DNA of 12,770 nucleotides from DATHNF01 sp035486285 (GCA_035486285.1 DATHNF010000019.1:1-12770), one strand, 5' to 3'. Shown: positions 1-7,051, counted from the stretch's first letter. Program-made: numbers and translations. The notes: generated by a model from the letters alone, not told the origin.

Positions 1-444
1 ACGCGACCGGCTGAGTAAGGGGTTGATAACCTCAAAGCTGGGGTTTTCGGTGGTTGCTCCAATCAGGATGATCGCGCCGTCTTCGACATGTGGCAGGAAA
101 GCATCTTGCTGGGCCTTGTTGAAACGGTGGATTTCGTCGACAAACAAGATGGTCTGCATGCCCAAACGCTGATTCTGGGCGGCCCGCTCAATCACCTTGG
201 TCACATCGGCCTTGCCAGCCGCCACGGCGCTCAGTTCGACGAACTCCGCCCCTGTTTCGCGGGCGATAATTCGAGCCAGCGTCGTCTTGCCGCTGCCAGG
301 CGGACCCCATAGTATCAGGCTGGTCGGCTGTTTATGTTCGATAATCTCATGAATAATTTTACCGGCGCCTACTAAGTGCTCCTGCCCGACAATGTCGCCC
401 AAGTTTTCCGGTCGCCGCCGCTCCGCCAGTGGTCTGCTATCCAT
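1..444 (-). CDS. rarA: Replication-associated recombination protein RarA (MgsA), N-terminal part
   Basis: Reading leftward from ATG at 444, the frame stays open for 148 codons to the window edge, so about one third of a protein that is usually 400-450 residues is present. It begins MDSRPLAERRRPENLGDIVG, typical of RarA. A Walker A motif GPPGSGKT lies at residues 47-54, Walker B LFVDEIHRFNK at 100-110 and sensor 1 GATTENPSF at 129-137; the paired DEIHRFNK and TTENPSFE strings separate RarA from clamp-loader subunits and RuvB. RarA is a AAA+ ATPase related to clamp-loader proteins that acts at stalled replication forks, where it interacts with SSB. The C-terminal lid and tetramerisation parts lie outside the window. 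A TATACT box (456-451) ends six bases before the ATG and there is no Shine-Dalgarno, so the mRNA is probably leaderless. It is transcribed divergently from the hydrolase-like gene starting at 511. Confidence 0.95.
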   Translation of the reverse strand, partial: MDSRPLAERRRPENLGDIVGQEHLVGAGKIIHEIIEHKQPTSLILWGPPGSGKTTLARIIARETGAEFVELSAVAAGKADVTKVIERAAQNQRLGMQTILFVDEIHRFNKAQQDAFLPHVEDGAIILIGATTENPSFEVINPLLSRSR

Positions 445-450
445 AGCTAT

Positions 451-456
451 AGTATA
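451..456 (-). promoter_or_regulatory. -10 element of rarA
   Basis: TATACT on the minus strand, followed by six bases and then the rarA ATG at 444. A start site seven bases after the box would fall on the A of the ATG, predicting a leaderless transcript. No good -35 hexamer is visible at 16-18 bp upstream. Confidence 0.55.
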
Positions 457-473
457 TCCTGAAGGCAAAAGAC

Positions 474-502
474 TTTACTATTATCAATAATTGTGTAATA
501 AT
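474..502 (+). promoter_or_regulatory. Promoter of the 511-1683 gene
   Basis: A -35-like TTTACT (474-479), a 16-base spacer and TAATAA(T) (496-502) resemble a sigma70 promoter. Transcription would begin near 508-509, downstream of the first possible ATG (505) but just before the ATG at 511. This supports 511 as the start codon and again a nearly leaderless mRNA. The rarA promoter lies just upstream on the other strand, so this is a compact divergent promoter region. Confidence 0.5.
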
Positions 503-510
503 ACATGATT

Positions 511-1683
511 ATGAACACAATGCCATCAGAAGTCATGGTTAACCCCGACGAAAAGACTGTCATCATGACTCCTCCGCTGAGTCGTGAATTCCCCGATGCG
601 CCCAAAGCTTTCCGCAGAGTCGACGAGGTGTTTGCCGAAAATCCCCAGGATCACCTTAAGATGCTTGAGGAGAGCGTCTTTTCTTTCACGCCAAAAAGCG
701 GCTCGCAGGCCGAGGTAACCTGTTCGCTCATCCACGGCCAAGAAGTTGGCGACGAACTATTGGTGGTCTACGCTCCCTTTGCTGACGGTGCGCCGAACAG
801 CCGGTCCGAAGAGATCTGGCGCTATATGCAAGCTGACCAGGCCGTCGTCCAGATCACCAAGGGCCATGCCGCTCCAAACAGCTGGAACCAAATAAGTAAA
901 TCGTGGGTTATGTCGGAGCTTTTGCAAGCTGTCGATCAGGACATGCCCGTCCTAACCATCTTTAGCCCGATACCGACGCACGCCTATAGCCGCGGCGACA
1001 GGAAGCGCTTCAGGCACGGTGACTTTACGCCGGCTGCCGACATTACCGCCCAGGCAATCCAACTTGCTCAGGAACGACTCCATGGTGCTCACAGTGAAAC
1101 CCAGATTGATACCCTCCATTTACACGGTGCTTCGCTCGGCGCCAGTAATGCCATTGGCGCTGCTGCCGGTTTGTTGGAAGCCTTTGCGGTCCGGAGTTTA
1201 ACAGCTCAAGAATTAATCATCGGGCCTACGAGCTACTTCCCCGACTTGGCTACAAAGTTTACTATCAAAAATACCGTTGGCGAGCCCTCCAGCGAAGTTA
1301 TTACCCAAATGATAGATTACGCCCGCATCGGCGAACCAGCCATCCGCCGGATGATAGACCGCGACGGTACCGAGCTGGCTACGGCTGGCCGTGCCATTAT
1401 TAGCATGCTCAAGTACAGCTACCTCAAAGGACTGACAGACCCCGAGCATAATCAAACACCACGAGATGTTGCACGCGTAGCAGAAGCAGGCGCCCATCTG
1501 GCAATAGTCCTGGCCGCTAACAGCGGACTGACCCAAGAGACAAACGAATACCTACCGCCAGCTGGCCGCGAATCAGTGGTGCATGTCCGAGCCGAAAACG
1601 GCCACCGCGTCGCCCACTTAATTGACGAGCACGTAGCGCCAACCGCATTGCTGGCCGTCATGAACATTGCGCGCTCCAGATAG
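511..1683 (+). CDS. Uncharacterised alpha/beta-hydrolase-like protein
   Basis: A 390-residue protein of no family I can name. The clearest signal is DTLHLHGASLGASNA near residues 200-214, a strand followed by GASLG, the nucleophile-elbow pattern G-x-S-x-G of alpha/beta hydrolases with Ser208 as the likely nucleophile. The preceding MPVLTIFSP and LLVVYAPF strands fit the central sheet, and AENGHRVAH close to the C-terminus could supply the catalytic His. The acid residue is not obvious. There is no signal peptide or membrane segment, so a cytoplasmic esterase, lipase or peptidase-like enzyme is the best guess; substrate unknown. ATG 505 is also in frame, but the promoter spacing favours 511; 520 is another option. 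No Shine-Dalgarno is present. The stop codon lies in a small hairpin. Confidence 0.8.
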   Translation: MNTMPSEVMVNPDEKTVIMTPPLSREFPDAPKAFRRVDEVFAENPQDHLKMLEESVFSFTPKSGSQAEVTCSLIHGQEVGDELLVVYAPFADGAPNSRSEEIWRYMQADQAVVQITKGHAAPNSWNQISKSWVMSELLQAVDQDMPVLTIFSPIPTHAYSRGDRKRFRHGDFTPAADITAQAIQLAQERLHGAHSETQIDTLHLHGASLGASNAIGAAAGLLEAFAVRSLTAQELIIGPTSYFPDLATKFTIKNTVGEPSSEVITQMIDYARIGEPAIRRMIDRDGTELATAGRAIISMLKYSYLKGLTDPEHNQTPRDVARVAEAGAHLAIVLAANSGLTQETNEYLPPAGRESVVHVRAENGHRVAHLIDEHVAPTALLAVMNIARSR

Positions 1684-1702
1684 TCATAGACGTCCACTAT
1701 CT
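1678..1702 (+). terminator. Hairpin over the stop codon of the hydrolase-like gene
   Basis: AGATAGT (1678-1684) and ACTATCT (1696-1702) form a 7-bp stem with an 11-base loop; the TAG stop (1681-1683) lies in the ascending arm. Only a short, weak T run follows, so this may be a weak terminator or a 3'-end-stabilising hairpin rather than a strong intrinsic terminator. Confidence 0.4.
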
Positions 1703-1722
1703 TTGGCTGGCGTAAAGCGGCG

Positions 1723-1751
1723 TTGACACCAAGCTTATATCGTGCTAGTGT
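1723..1751 (+). promoter_or_regulatory. Promoter of the DEAD-box helicase gene
   Basis: A perfect -35 TTGACA (1723-1728), a 17-base spacer and an extended -10 TGC-TAGTGT (1743-1751). Transcription should begin near 1758, giving an untranslated leader of about 99 bases, unusually long for this window. Confidence 0.7.
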
Positions 1752-1786
1752 ATAAGTAGTTGTTTTAAATGAATCCGGGTCTGAGG

Positions 1787-1834
1787 CTAGATAGATTACT
1801 CGATTTCATTACTGGCAATCGATGTAATAACTAG
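1787..1834 (+). promoter_or_regulatory. Structured 5' leader of the helicase mRNA
   Basis: Within the leader, ATTACTCGAT (1795-1804) can pair with ATCGA-T-GTAAT (1818-1828) through ten base pairs and one bulged T around a 13-base loop. Outer CTAG elements at 1787-1790 and 1831-1834 can lengthen it. The fold ends about ten bases before the Shine-Dalgarno (AGGA, 1844-1847). A cold-responsive or autoregulatory leader would be plausible for an RNA helicase, but that is inference; no named riboswitch family was recognised. Confidence 0.4.
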
Positions 1835-1856
1835 TAACAGCAAAGGATTCTTTTTT

Positions 1857-3047
1857 ATGTCATCATACAAATATTCAGTTTATAATTCGGCCAAACAAGG
1901 CCGACACCGCAGCAATAGCGGTGGTGGTAACAAGCGCCGTGGCGAATATATTAACCCACAGCGCTTCATTCAGGTAGCCAAACCAGCCCAGGCTGACGAC
2001 TACACGCCGCAGCACGAGTTTAGCGACTTCCCGCTGGAACCGGTGCTCCAGGCTAACCTAACAGCCAAAGGCTTCACCGTACCCTCACCTATACAAGACC
2101 AAACTATCCCTCTCGGTCTTGCTGGTAAGGACGTTATCGGTATCGCCAATACCGGCACCGGTAAGACGGCGGCTTTCGCCATACCAATTATCCAGGCTTT
2201 AATAAGCCGCCAGCAAACCAAGGCGCTAATTGTAGCCCCTACGCGTGAGCTTGCCCAACAGATCGAACAGGAATGTCGCAGCATTGGCAAGGGCGGTGGC
2301 TTCAGTGGCGCCGTGCTAATCGGTGGTACCGGTATGGGTGGCCAGCTGCGCGATTTGCGTGCCCGGCCACGGCTGGTTATTGGTACGCCCGGCCGTATCA
2401 AAGACCATTTAGAGCGCCGGACTTTGGACTTGCAGCACTTCGACCTAGTGGTACTCGACGAAGTCGACCGTATGCTGGACATGGGCTTTCTGCCTGATGT
2501 CAGCTTCATTCTCAAGCAGCTGGCACCTGTCCGGCAGTCGTTCTTCTTCTCGGCTACTATGGACCCGCGGGTGCAAGGTTTGATTCGAACCTTCGCCAAC
2601 GATCCGCAGACTGTTTCGGTCAAAAGCGGCGAGAGCAGCGACCACGTTAACCAAGATGTTGTCCACTACTCTGGTACGCATGACAAGATGGATAAACTAC
2701 ACGATATTCTGCTCAAAGAAGAAGTCGCCAAAGTCATCGTCTTCGATGAAACCCAGCGCAGTGTCGAGCGCCTCAGCAACGAGCTGGTGGCCCGCGGTTT
2801 CTCAGCTGACGCCATTCACGGCGGCAAGTCGCAAGGCCAGCGCCAGCGAGCGCTCAGTAACTTCAAGGCCAGCAAAACCAAGATCTTGGTTGCTACCGAT
2901 GTTGCGGCCCGCGGTATTGATGTCATCGACATTACACATGTCATTAATTATTCACAACCGCAGTCTTACCAAGATTACGTACACCGTATTGGCCGTGCCG
3001 GCCGTGCCGGCCGAGTCGGCCACGCCTTGACCTTCGTTAATCAGTAA
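1857..3047 (+). CDS. DEAD-box ATP-dependent RNA helicase (DEVD variant)
   Basis: A 396-residue superfamily 2 RNA helicase with the motifs in order: Q motif GFTVPSPIQDQ (72-82), motif I ANTGTGKT (97-104), Ia PTRELAQQI (128-136), GG, Ib TPGR (177-180), II DEVD (201-204), III SAT (232-234), V VATDVAARGID and VI HRIGRAGR (376-383). Motif II has Val where DEAD proteins carry Ala. A basic, Gly-rich N-terminus (about 12-30) leads into YINPQRFI, an extension I associate with CPR helicases. The protein ends soon after motif VI, so it has a bare helicase core and no C-terminal RNA-binding tail. Likely roles are ribosome assembly, mRNA unwinding or RNA decay. AGGA (1844-1847) is nine bases from the ATG. 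A strong promoter and folded leader precede it. A gene with its own Shine-Dalgarno follows 36 bases downstream and is probably cotranscribed. Confidence 0.93.
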   Translation: MSSYKYSVYNSAKQGRHRSNSGGGNKRRGEYINPQRFIQVAKPAQADDYTPQHEFSDFPLEPVLQANLTAKGFTVPSPIQDQTIPLGLAGKDVIGIANTGTGKTAAFAIPIIQALISRQQTKALIVAPTRELAQQIEQECRSIGKGGGFSGAVLIGGTGMGGQLRDLRARPRLVIGTPGRIKDHLERRTLDLQHFDLVVLDEVDRMLDMGFLPDVSFILKQLAPVRQSFFFSATMDPRVQGLIRTFANDPQTVSVKSGESSDHVNQDVVHYSGTHDKMDKLHDILLKEEVAKVIVFDETQRSVERLSNELVARGFSADAIHGGKSQGQRQRALSNFKASKTKILVATDVAARGIDVIDITHVINYSQPQSYQDYVHRIGRAGRAGRVGHALTFVNQ

Positions 3048-3063
3048 GCTTTAAACTTACTGA
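3041..3063 (+). terminator. Perfect hairpin spanning the helicase stop codon
   Basis: TCAGTAAG (3041-3048) and CTTACTGA (3056-3063) form a perfect 8-bp stem with a 7-base loop, and the TAA stop (3045-3047) lies in the first arm. No T tract follows; the next gene's Shine-Dalgarno begins seven bases later. It is therefore more likely a processing, attenuation or stability element between cotranscribed genes than a true terminator. Confidence 0.45.
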
Positions 3064-3083
3064 GCCCATGAGGAGTTTGCATC

Positions 3084-3773
3084 ATGTCTCATGAAAAAGT
3101 CCAGTTTGAGTCCCGGCAGCCCGGCCCGGTTGATGAGGCGATTGCTTACGAACAAGCTCACTTAGTCCAGGCTGCACTCGGTCGCATAGAAGCCTTGGAA
3201 GGTTCGAGACCATCCCTATTTCAACGTTTTAGGACTGCTAAGGTAGCGGACATTGATGAAAAGATAGCAGCCGAGCAGCTCGAAACTGCCGACAGGCTTG
3301 ATGACATCCAAGACGTCATCGAAGCGAATCGCCGCCAAAATCAAATAATAAGCTTGTTCCTCGGCTCTGCTCTCAGCCAATATCGTGCGGGGCATCCCTT
3401 GTATAGGGAGCTGGGCGAAGCCGAAGTCATGGACAAAGAGCGTATTGTTCAAGCTGCTAGTAGCACTTGTCGAAAGGTAGAATCTGGCAAGGTCCTAGAG
3501 CTGATACAGCTCTTTAGTTCCTCCCAGCCGACACCCCAGCCAAGCGGACCGACGATCCTCCACGCCATACGAGAGCTCGGTCTATATTATCCGTTGGCTA
3601 AGGACAAACAGTTACAGGGCCAGGACCAAGGGGCGCAGGCAGGTTCGACGAATACTACGCGCCAGATCAGGGTTATGCCTCTCGGCCTATCCCGGCCGCT
3701 CTACATGACGGTCAACTATAGCGAACACCAGTCTGATATAAACGTTTCAATGGTAGTGTCACGGTGGATGTAG
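3084..3773 (+). CDS. Hypothetical protein, helical, downstream of the helicase
   Basis: A 229-residue protein that I do not recognise. Residues about 14-95 are rich in Ala, Glu, Gln, Asp and Arg and look like long soluble helices (including the stretch ADRLDDIQDVIEANRRQNQ). A polar Gln/Ser/Pro-rich segment follows around 145-190, and the C-terminal 40 residues look like beta strands (RQIRVMPLGLSR, YMTVNYSE, INVSMVVSRW). There is no signal peptide, membrane segment or catalytic motif. GAGGAG (3070-3075) lies eight bases before the ATG, one of the best Shine-Dalgarno sequences in the window, which supports this start. It lies 36 bases after the helicase and has no promoter of its own that I can see, so it is probably in the helicase transcript; a partner role is conceivable but unsupported. 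Confidence 0.75.
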   Translation: MSHEKVQFESRQPGPVDEAIAYEQAHLVQAALGRIEALEGSRPSLFQRFRTAKVADIDEKIAAEQLETADRLDDIQDVIEANRRQNQIISLFLGSALSQYRAGHPLYRELGEAEVMDKERIVQAASSTCRKVESGKVLELIQLFSSSQPTPQPSGPTILHAIRELGLYYPLAKDKQLQGQDQGAQAGSTNTTRQIRVMPLGLSRPLYMTVNYSEHQSDINVSMVVSRWM

Positions 3774-3793
3774 TCCAGCGGGTCGCCTGCGGA

Positions 3794-3822
3794 TTGCCCA
3801 AACCTCTCGCTTATGCTATAAT
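3794..3822 (+). promoter_or_regulatory. Promoter of typA
   Basis: TTGCCC (3794-3799), a 17-base spacer and a consensus extended -10 TGC-TATAAT (3814-3822). This is the strongest promoter in the window. Transcription should begin near 3829, leaving a leader of about 40 bases before the typA ATG at 3869. Confidence 0.85.
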
Positions 3823-3839
3823 TACAGATAAGAAAGCTT

Positions 3840-3868
3840 GGCGCTGACTGAAAGCGCCTTTTTATTTT
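3840..3868 (+). terminator. Intrinsic-terminator-like hairpin in the typA leader (possible attenuator)
   Basis: GGCGCT (3840-3845) pairs with AGCGCC (3853-3858) around a 7-base loop and is followed immediately by TTTTTATTTT (3859-3868), the form of a rho-independent terminator. The typA ATG starts at the very next base, and the typA promoter lies upstream at 3794-3822, so every transcript from that promoter must read through it. It may also end readthrough from the upstream genes. No Shine-Dalgarno fits between it and the ATG. Confidence 0.7.
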
Positions 3869-5695
3869 ATGAAAACCATTCAAGACCCAACAAAGATTCG
3901 TAATATCGCGATTATCGCGCATGTTGACCATGGCAAGACGACGCTGGTTGACGGTCTGCTTAAGCAGTCACAGACCTTTCGCGATAACCAGGCGGAGATG
4001 AGTCAAGACCTGATTATGGACAGCGGCGACCAAGAGAAGGAGCGGGGGATTACCATCACCGCCAAAGTGACAGCCGTGCAGCACGGTGACTACCGCATTA
4101 ACATCATCGACACGCCTGGCCACGCCGACTTTAGTGGCGAAGTCGAGCGCACTCTTAATATGGCTGACGGCTGCATTCTGATTGTCGATGCCCAGGAAGG
4201 CCCGATGCCGCAGACCAAGTTTGTCCTGGAGAAGGCACTGGAAGGCGAACTCAAGCCAATTGTTATTATCAACAAGATCGACAAAGACGCCGCCCGTATT
4301 GCCGAAGTCGAAGACGAGCTGGCTGATTTGTTCCTCGAGCTGGCCGTCCACGAAGACCAGCTGCACTACCCAGTCTATTATGCCATTGGGCGGGAAGGTA
4401 AGGCTTGGACCGAGCCGCCTGCGGACCTGGCGGCTGATGCCAGTCTCGACCCGATTTTTGATGCTGTAATCAGTAAAATTCCGGCTCCGGCCATCGAACT
4501 GGACAAGCCTTTCCAAATGTTAGTAACTGCTCTGGCTAGTGATACCTTCAAGGGCAAGTATGCCATTGGCCGCATCACGCGCGGCCGCGTCAAACCGGGC
4601 GACCAAGTCGTTCTTTGCAAAAAAGACGGCAGCCAAACCACTGCCAAGGTCGACAATGTCTTCATGAGCCACGGCGTCAGCAAGTTCGAAGTCCCCGAAG
4701 GCGTGGCCGGTGATATCGTTCAGTTGACCGGCATCGCTGACGCTCAGATCGGCGAAACCCTAGCCGACGCTGACCAGCCCGAAGCATTGCCAATTATCGA
4801 AGTTGAAGCGCCGACCCTAAGAATCTACCTAGGCCCCAACACTAGCCCCTTCAAAGGCCAAGAAGGCGAATTTAATACCTCGCGGCAAATTGCCGAGCGC
4901 CTGCATAAAGAAACCGAAACCAATGTCGGACTCAAAGTTGAAGACGACGGTATCGGCTTCACTGTCGCTGGCCGCGGCGAGTTGCACCTCGGTGTGCTGA
5001 TTGAAACTATGCGTCGTGAAGGCTATGAGTTCGAAGTCGGCCGACCGCAAGTTGTTACTCGTGAAGAAAACGGACAAACCATGGAGCCGGTCGAAGAAGT
5101 TATCATTGAAGTACCGGCCGAACACGTCGGCACTGTCCAAATGGAGCTCGGCCAGCGCCGGGCGACGCTTAAGGAGCAATTTGCCAGCCCCAAAGGCGTC
5201 ACTAAGTTGATTTACGAAATGCCCACCCGCGCCCTCCTCGGCATGCGCAATATCCTCCTGACCAACACCAAAGGTACCATCGTCATGAATAGTTTGGTAA
5301 CCGGCTTCCAGCCGCAAACCGCCGCTCTACAACAGCTCCGCAACGGTGTCCTAATGGCCTACGAAACCGGCGTCACCACTCCCTATTCGCTGGAGACAGC
5401 CGAAGCCCGCGGCACCATCTTCGTCGGGCCGGCCGAGAAAGTGTACGCCGGCCAGATAATCGGCCTCAACAGCCGCCAAGAAGACATAGAGATCAACGTT
5501 TGTAAGGCTAAGCATTTGACCAATATGCGCAGTAGCTCGTCCGACGGCGTTGTCCAGCTCACGCCACCAACGGTCTTTAGCCTCGAACAGTGCCTCGATT
5601 TCATCGAAAACGACGAACTCCTAGAAGTCACCCCCCAGAACCTCCGCCTGCGCAAAAAAGAACTTGACCCCAAAAAACGCAAAAGCCAGAAATAA
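3869..5695 (+). CDS. typA: Translational GTPase TypA/BipA
   Basis: A 608-residue ribosome-binding GTPase, full length for TypA/BipA. The GTPase domain shows G1 AHVDHGKT (17-24), G2 RGITIT (59-64), G3 DTPGH (81-85, with the catalytic His) and G4 NKID (135-138). The G5 region reads YYAIGREGKAW, where most TypA proteins have YASA. Domain III carries GRGELHLGVLIETMRREGYE, then EPAR-like EPVEEVIIEVPAEHVG. The TypA-specific C-terminal domain is complete, with KHLTNMRSSSSD, LTPPTVFSLEQCLDFIENDELLEVTP and a basic tail. TypA assists ribosome assembly and translation under cold and other stress and hydrolyses GTP on the 70S ribosome. The start at 3869 gives the usual distance to G1. A strong promoter is followed by a terminator-like hairpin ending at the ATG, and there is no Shine-Dalgarno. 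Confidence 0.97.
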   Translation: MKTIQDPTKIRNIAIIAHVDHGKTTLVDGLLKQSQTFRDNQAEMSQDLIMDSGDQEKERGITITAKVTAVQHGDYRINIIDTPGHADFSGEVERTLNMADGCILIVDAQEGPMPQTKFVLEKALEGELKPIVIINKIDKDAARIAEVEDELADLFLELAVHEDQLHYPVYYAIGREGKAWTEPPADLAADASLDPIFDAVISKIPAPAIELDKPFQMLVTALASDTFKGKYAIGRITRGRVKPGDQVVLCKKDGSQTTAKVDNVFMSHGVSKFEVPEGVAGDIVQLTGIADAQIGETLADADQPEALPIIEVEAPTLRIYLGPNTSPFKGQEGEFNTSRQIAERLHKETETNVGLKVEDDGIGFTVAGRGELHLGVLIETMRREGYEFEVGRPQVVTREENGQTMEPVEEVIIEVPAEHVGTVQMELGQRRATLKEQFASPKGVTKLIYEMPTRALLGMRNILLTNTKGTIVMNSLVTGFQPQTAALQQLRNGVLMAYETGVTTPYSLETAEARGTIFVGPAEKVYAGQIIGLNSRQEDIEINVCKAKHLTNMRSSSSDGVVQLTPPTVFSLEQCLDFIENDELLEVTPQNLRLRKKELDPKKRKSQK

Positions 5696-5713
5696 ATAAA
5701 CTCCCAGCCGCGC

Positions 5714-5722
5714 TGCTATACT
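5714..5722 (+). promoter_or_regulatory. Extended -10 promoter of the 5729-6757 gene
   Basis: TGC-TATACT, six bases before the ATG at 5729, so that the predicted start of transcription coincides with the start codon. No convincing -35 hexamer is visible, which the extended -10 can compensate for. Confidence 0.65.
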
Positions 5723-5728
5723 GGGCAC

Positions 5729-6757
5729 ATGAAACGGCAGCTCTTCTACCGCAATGTCAACGCTCGCGATAACCTGGAAATCTTCTTGGTGTCGGCTATC
5801 AGCAGCCTGCTGCTTCTGAGATTCTTCTTATACGAAGCGGGTTATCCGCAAGTTGGCGGCGGTAGCCTGCATATTGCTCACATGTTGTATGGCGGTCTGC
5901 TGATGCTGGTGGCTATCACGCTGAACCTAGCGTTTCTGGGTGAACGGGTGCGGCGCTGGAGCGCCTTGCTGGGCGGTATCGGTTTCGGTGTCTTCATCGA
6001 CGAACTAGGCAAATTTCTGACCAAAGATAATAACTACTTCTTCCGCCCAACTATCGGCCTGATTTACGCCATCTTCATGATTCTGTACCTGTTATTCAAC
6101 TTTCTCAGCCGCGACGGCCGCCTAACTAAACGCGAATACGAGCTGAATGCCCTGGCTCAGCTTGAAGAGGCTGTCCTGCAAGATCTGGACAGCGTCGAGA
6201 AACGGCGCATTGCCCAGCTACTGGCCAAGGCCGACCAGCAAAGTCCCGTCACCCGCGAGCTGAAGCAGCTGCTAGCCCGGCTGGACACGGTACCTGCTAG
6301 CAAGCCTAACTGGCTGCAAGGCTGGCTGGCAACGGCCGACAAACGGTATGCGCGTTTCTGGCATGGCCGCTCCACGCGCCGCCTAGTTGGCGCTGTGTTC
6401 GTAGCCCAAGCGGCTGTTTTCTTGATTGTTACGCTTGGCACGGTCTTCGGTAATTTCGACGATCTGCGCTCCATTTTCCAAGCCCACGACTCCTACGCCG
6501 ACAAGCTCATTATCGGCCAGCTGATCACTTCGGTGGCGTCTGGTATCTTCGCCGTCCTCGGTGCTGTCAAAATCTTCAGCTCCCGCCTCCAAGCCTTCGA
6601 GCTCTTCCGCCGCGCCGTCCTCATTAATCTGCTGCTCACCGAATTCTTCGTCTTCTCCCGTATCCAATTCCGCGCCATGCCCGGCTTCCTCGTCAACCTC
6701 GTGTTGTTAGTGGCCCTCCGCTACGCAATCAACGAAGAACACCGCGCCAAAAAATAA
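5729..6757 (+). CDS. Polytopic membrane protein of unknown function
   Basis: A 342-residue integral membrane protein with about eight hydrophobic segments. Four lie in the N-terminal half (about 17-37, 47-71, 78-96, 106-126). A hydrophilic, probably cytoplasmic helical region follows (127-215, many Glu, Lys, Arg and Gln). Four more segments lie near 218-241, 261-282, 296-309 and 320-334. A distinctive stretch runs from GFGVFIDELGKF (85-96) to DNNYFFRP (100-107), with charged residues placed in or next to a membrane helix. I have a loose memory of similar strings in actinobacterial membrane proteins, without a known function. No transporter or enzyme signature is visible. The ATG at 5729 lies exactly where transcription should begin, so the mRNA is probably leaderless. 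The gene is convergent with the next one, seven bases apart. Confidence 0.85.
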   Translation: MKRQLFYRNVNARDNLEIFLVSAISSLLLLRFFLYEAGYPQVGGGSLHIAHMLYGGLLMLVAITLNLAFLGERVRRWSALLGGIGFGVFIDELGKFLTKDNNYFFRPTIGLIYAIFMILYLLFNFLSRDGRLTKREYELNALAQLEEAVLQDLDSVEKRRIAQLLAKADQQSPVTRELKQLLARLDTVPASKPNWLQGWLATADKRYARFWHGRSTRRLVGAVFVAQAAVFLIVTLGTVFGNFDDLRSIFQAHDSYADKLIIGQLITSVASGIFAVLGAVKIFSSRLQAFELFRRAVLINLLLTEFFVFSRIQFRAMPGFLVNLVLLVALRYAINEEHRAKK

Positions 6758-6764
6758 GTGAGCT

Positions 6765-6995
6765 TTAGCGAACAGTCTGCTCAAGCTTGGTAACACGTCC
6801 GACTAGCCTGTTATGCTGCTTGGATTGATCCTTGACCGCGGCTTGGATAACTTTTATGTCTAACTTAACTTCCGCCATATCAATCTTAAGCCCGGCAATG
6901 TCACTGGGCATACTAGCCATAGCCGCCTGGCCTTCCAAAATAGCTTGCAGCTTATGATCAATGTCTTCCAGCAAAACGCCATCATTATCACTCAT
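6765..6995 (-). CDS. Small coiled-coil protein
   Basis: A 76-residue protein. Residues 1-22 (LLEDIDHKLQAILEGQ) form an amphipathic helix, and from about residue 32 a regular heptad-like pattern of Ile, Leu, Val and Met (IAGLKIDMAEVKLDIKVIQA) runs to the end, predicting a coiled coil and probably an oligomer. It resembles small hypothetical proteins with an LLEDIxxKLxxILEGQ start that I recall from CPR genomes; no function is known. It has no membrane segment or signal. A good minus-strand promoter (TTGGCG, 17 bases, TATACT) ends nine bases before the ATG, which supports both the gene and its start. Confidence 0.8.
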   Translation of the reverse strand: MSDNDGVLLEDIDHKLQAILEGQAAMASMPSDIAGLKIDMAEVKLDIKVIQAAVKDQSKQHNRLVGRVTKLEQTVR

Positions 6996-7004
6996 AGTGT
7001 TCCC

Positions 7005-7033
7005 AGTATAAAGCCAAACGACCCACCCGCCAA
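7005..7033 (-). promoter_or_regulatory. Promoter of the coiled-coil gene
   Basis: On the minus strand, TTGGCG (7033-7028), a 17-base spacer and TATACT (7010-7005). The expected start of transcription is near 6998, leaving only about three untranslated bases before the ATG at 6995. Confidence 0.65.
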
Positions 7034-7051
7034 CAAAACCTTAAACTCTCG

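Noticed and set aside
2000..2623. Minus-strand open frame of 207 codons
   Set aside because: It lies wholly opposite the conserved helicase gene, has low-complexity Ser/Arg-rich composition and no domain; it is a shadow frame.
3968..5317. Minus-strand open frames of 182 codons (3968-4516) and 162 codons (4829-5317)
   Set aside because: Both are antisense to the conserved typA gene and show no recognisable motif or promoter.
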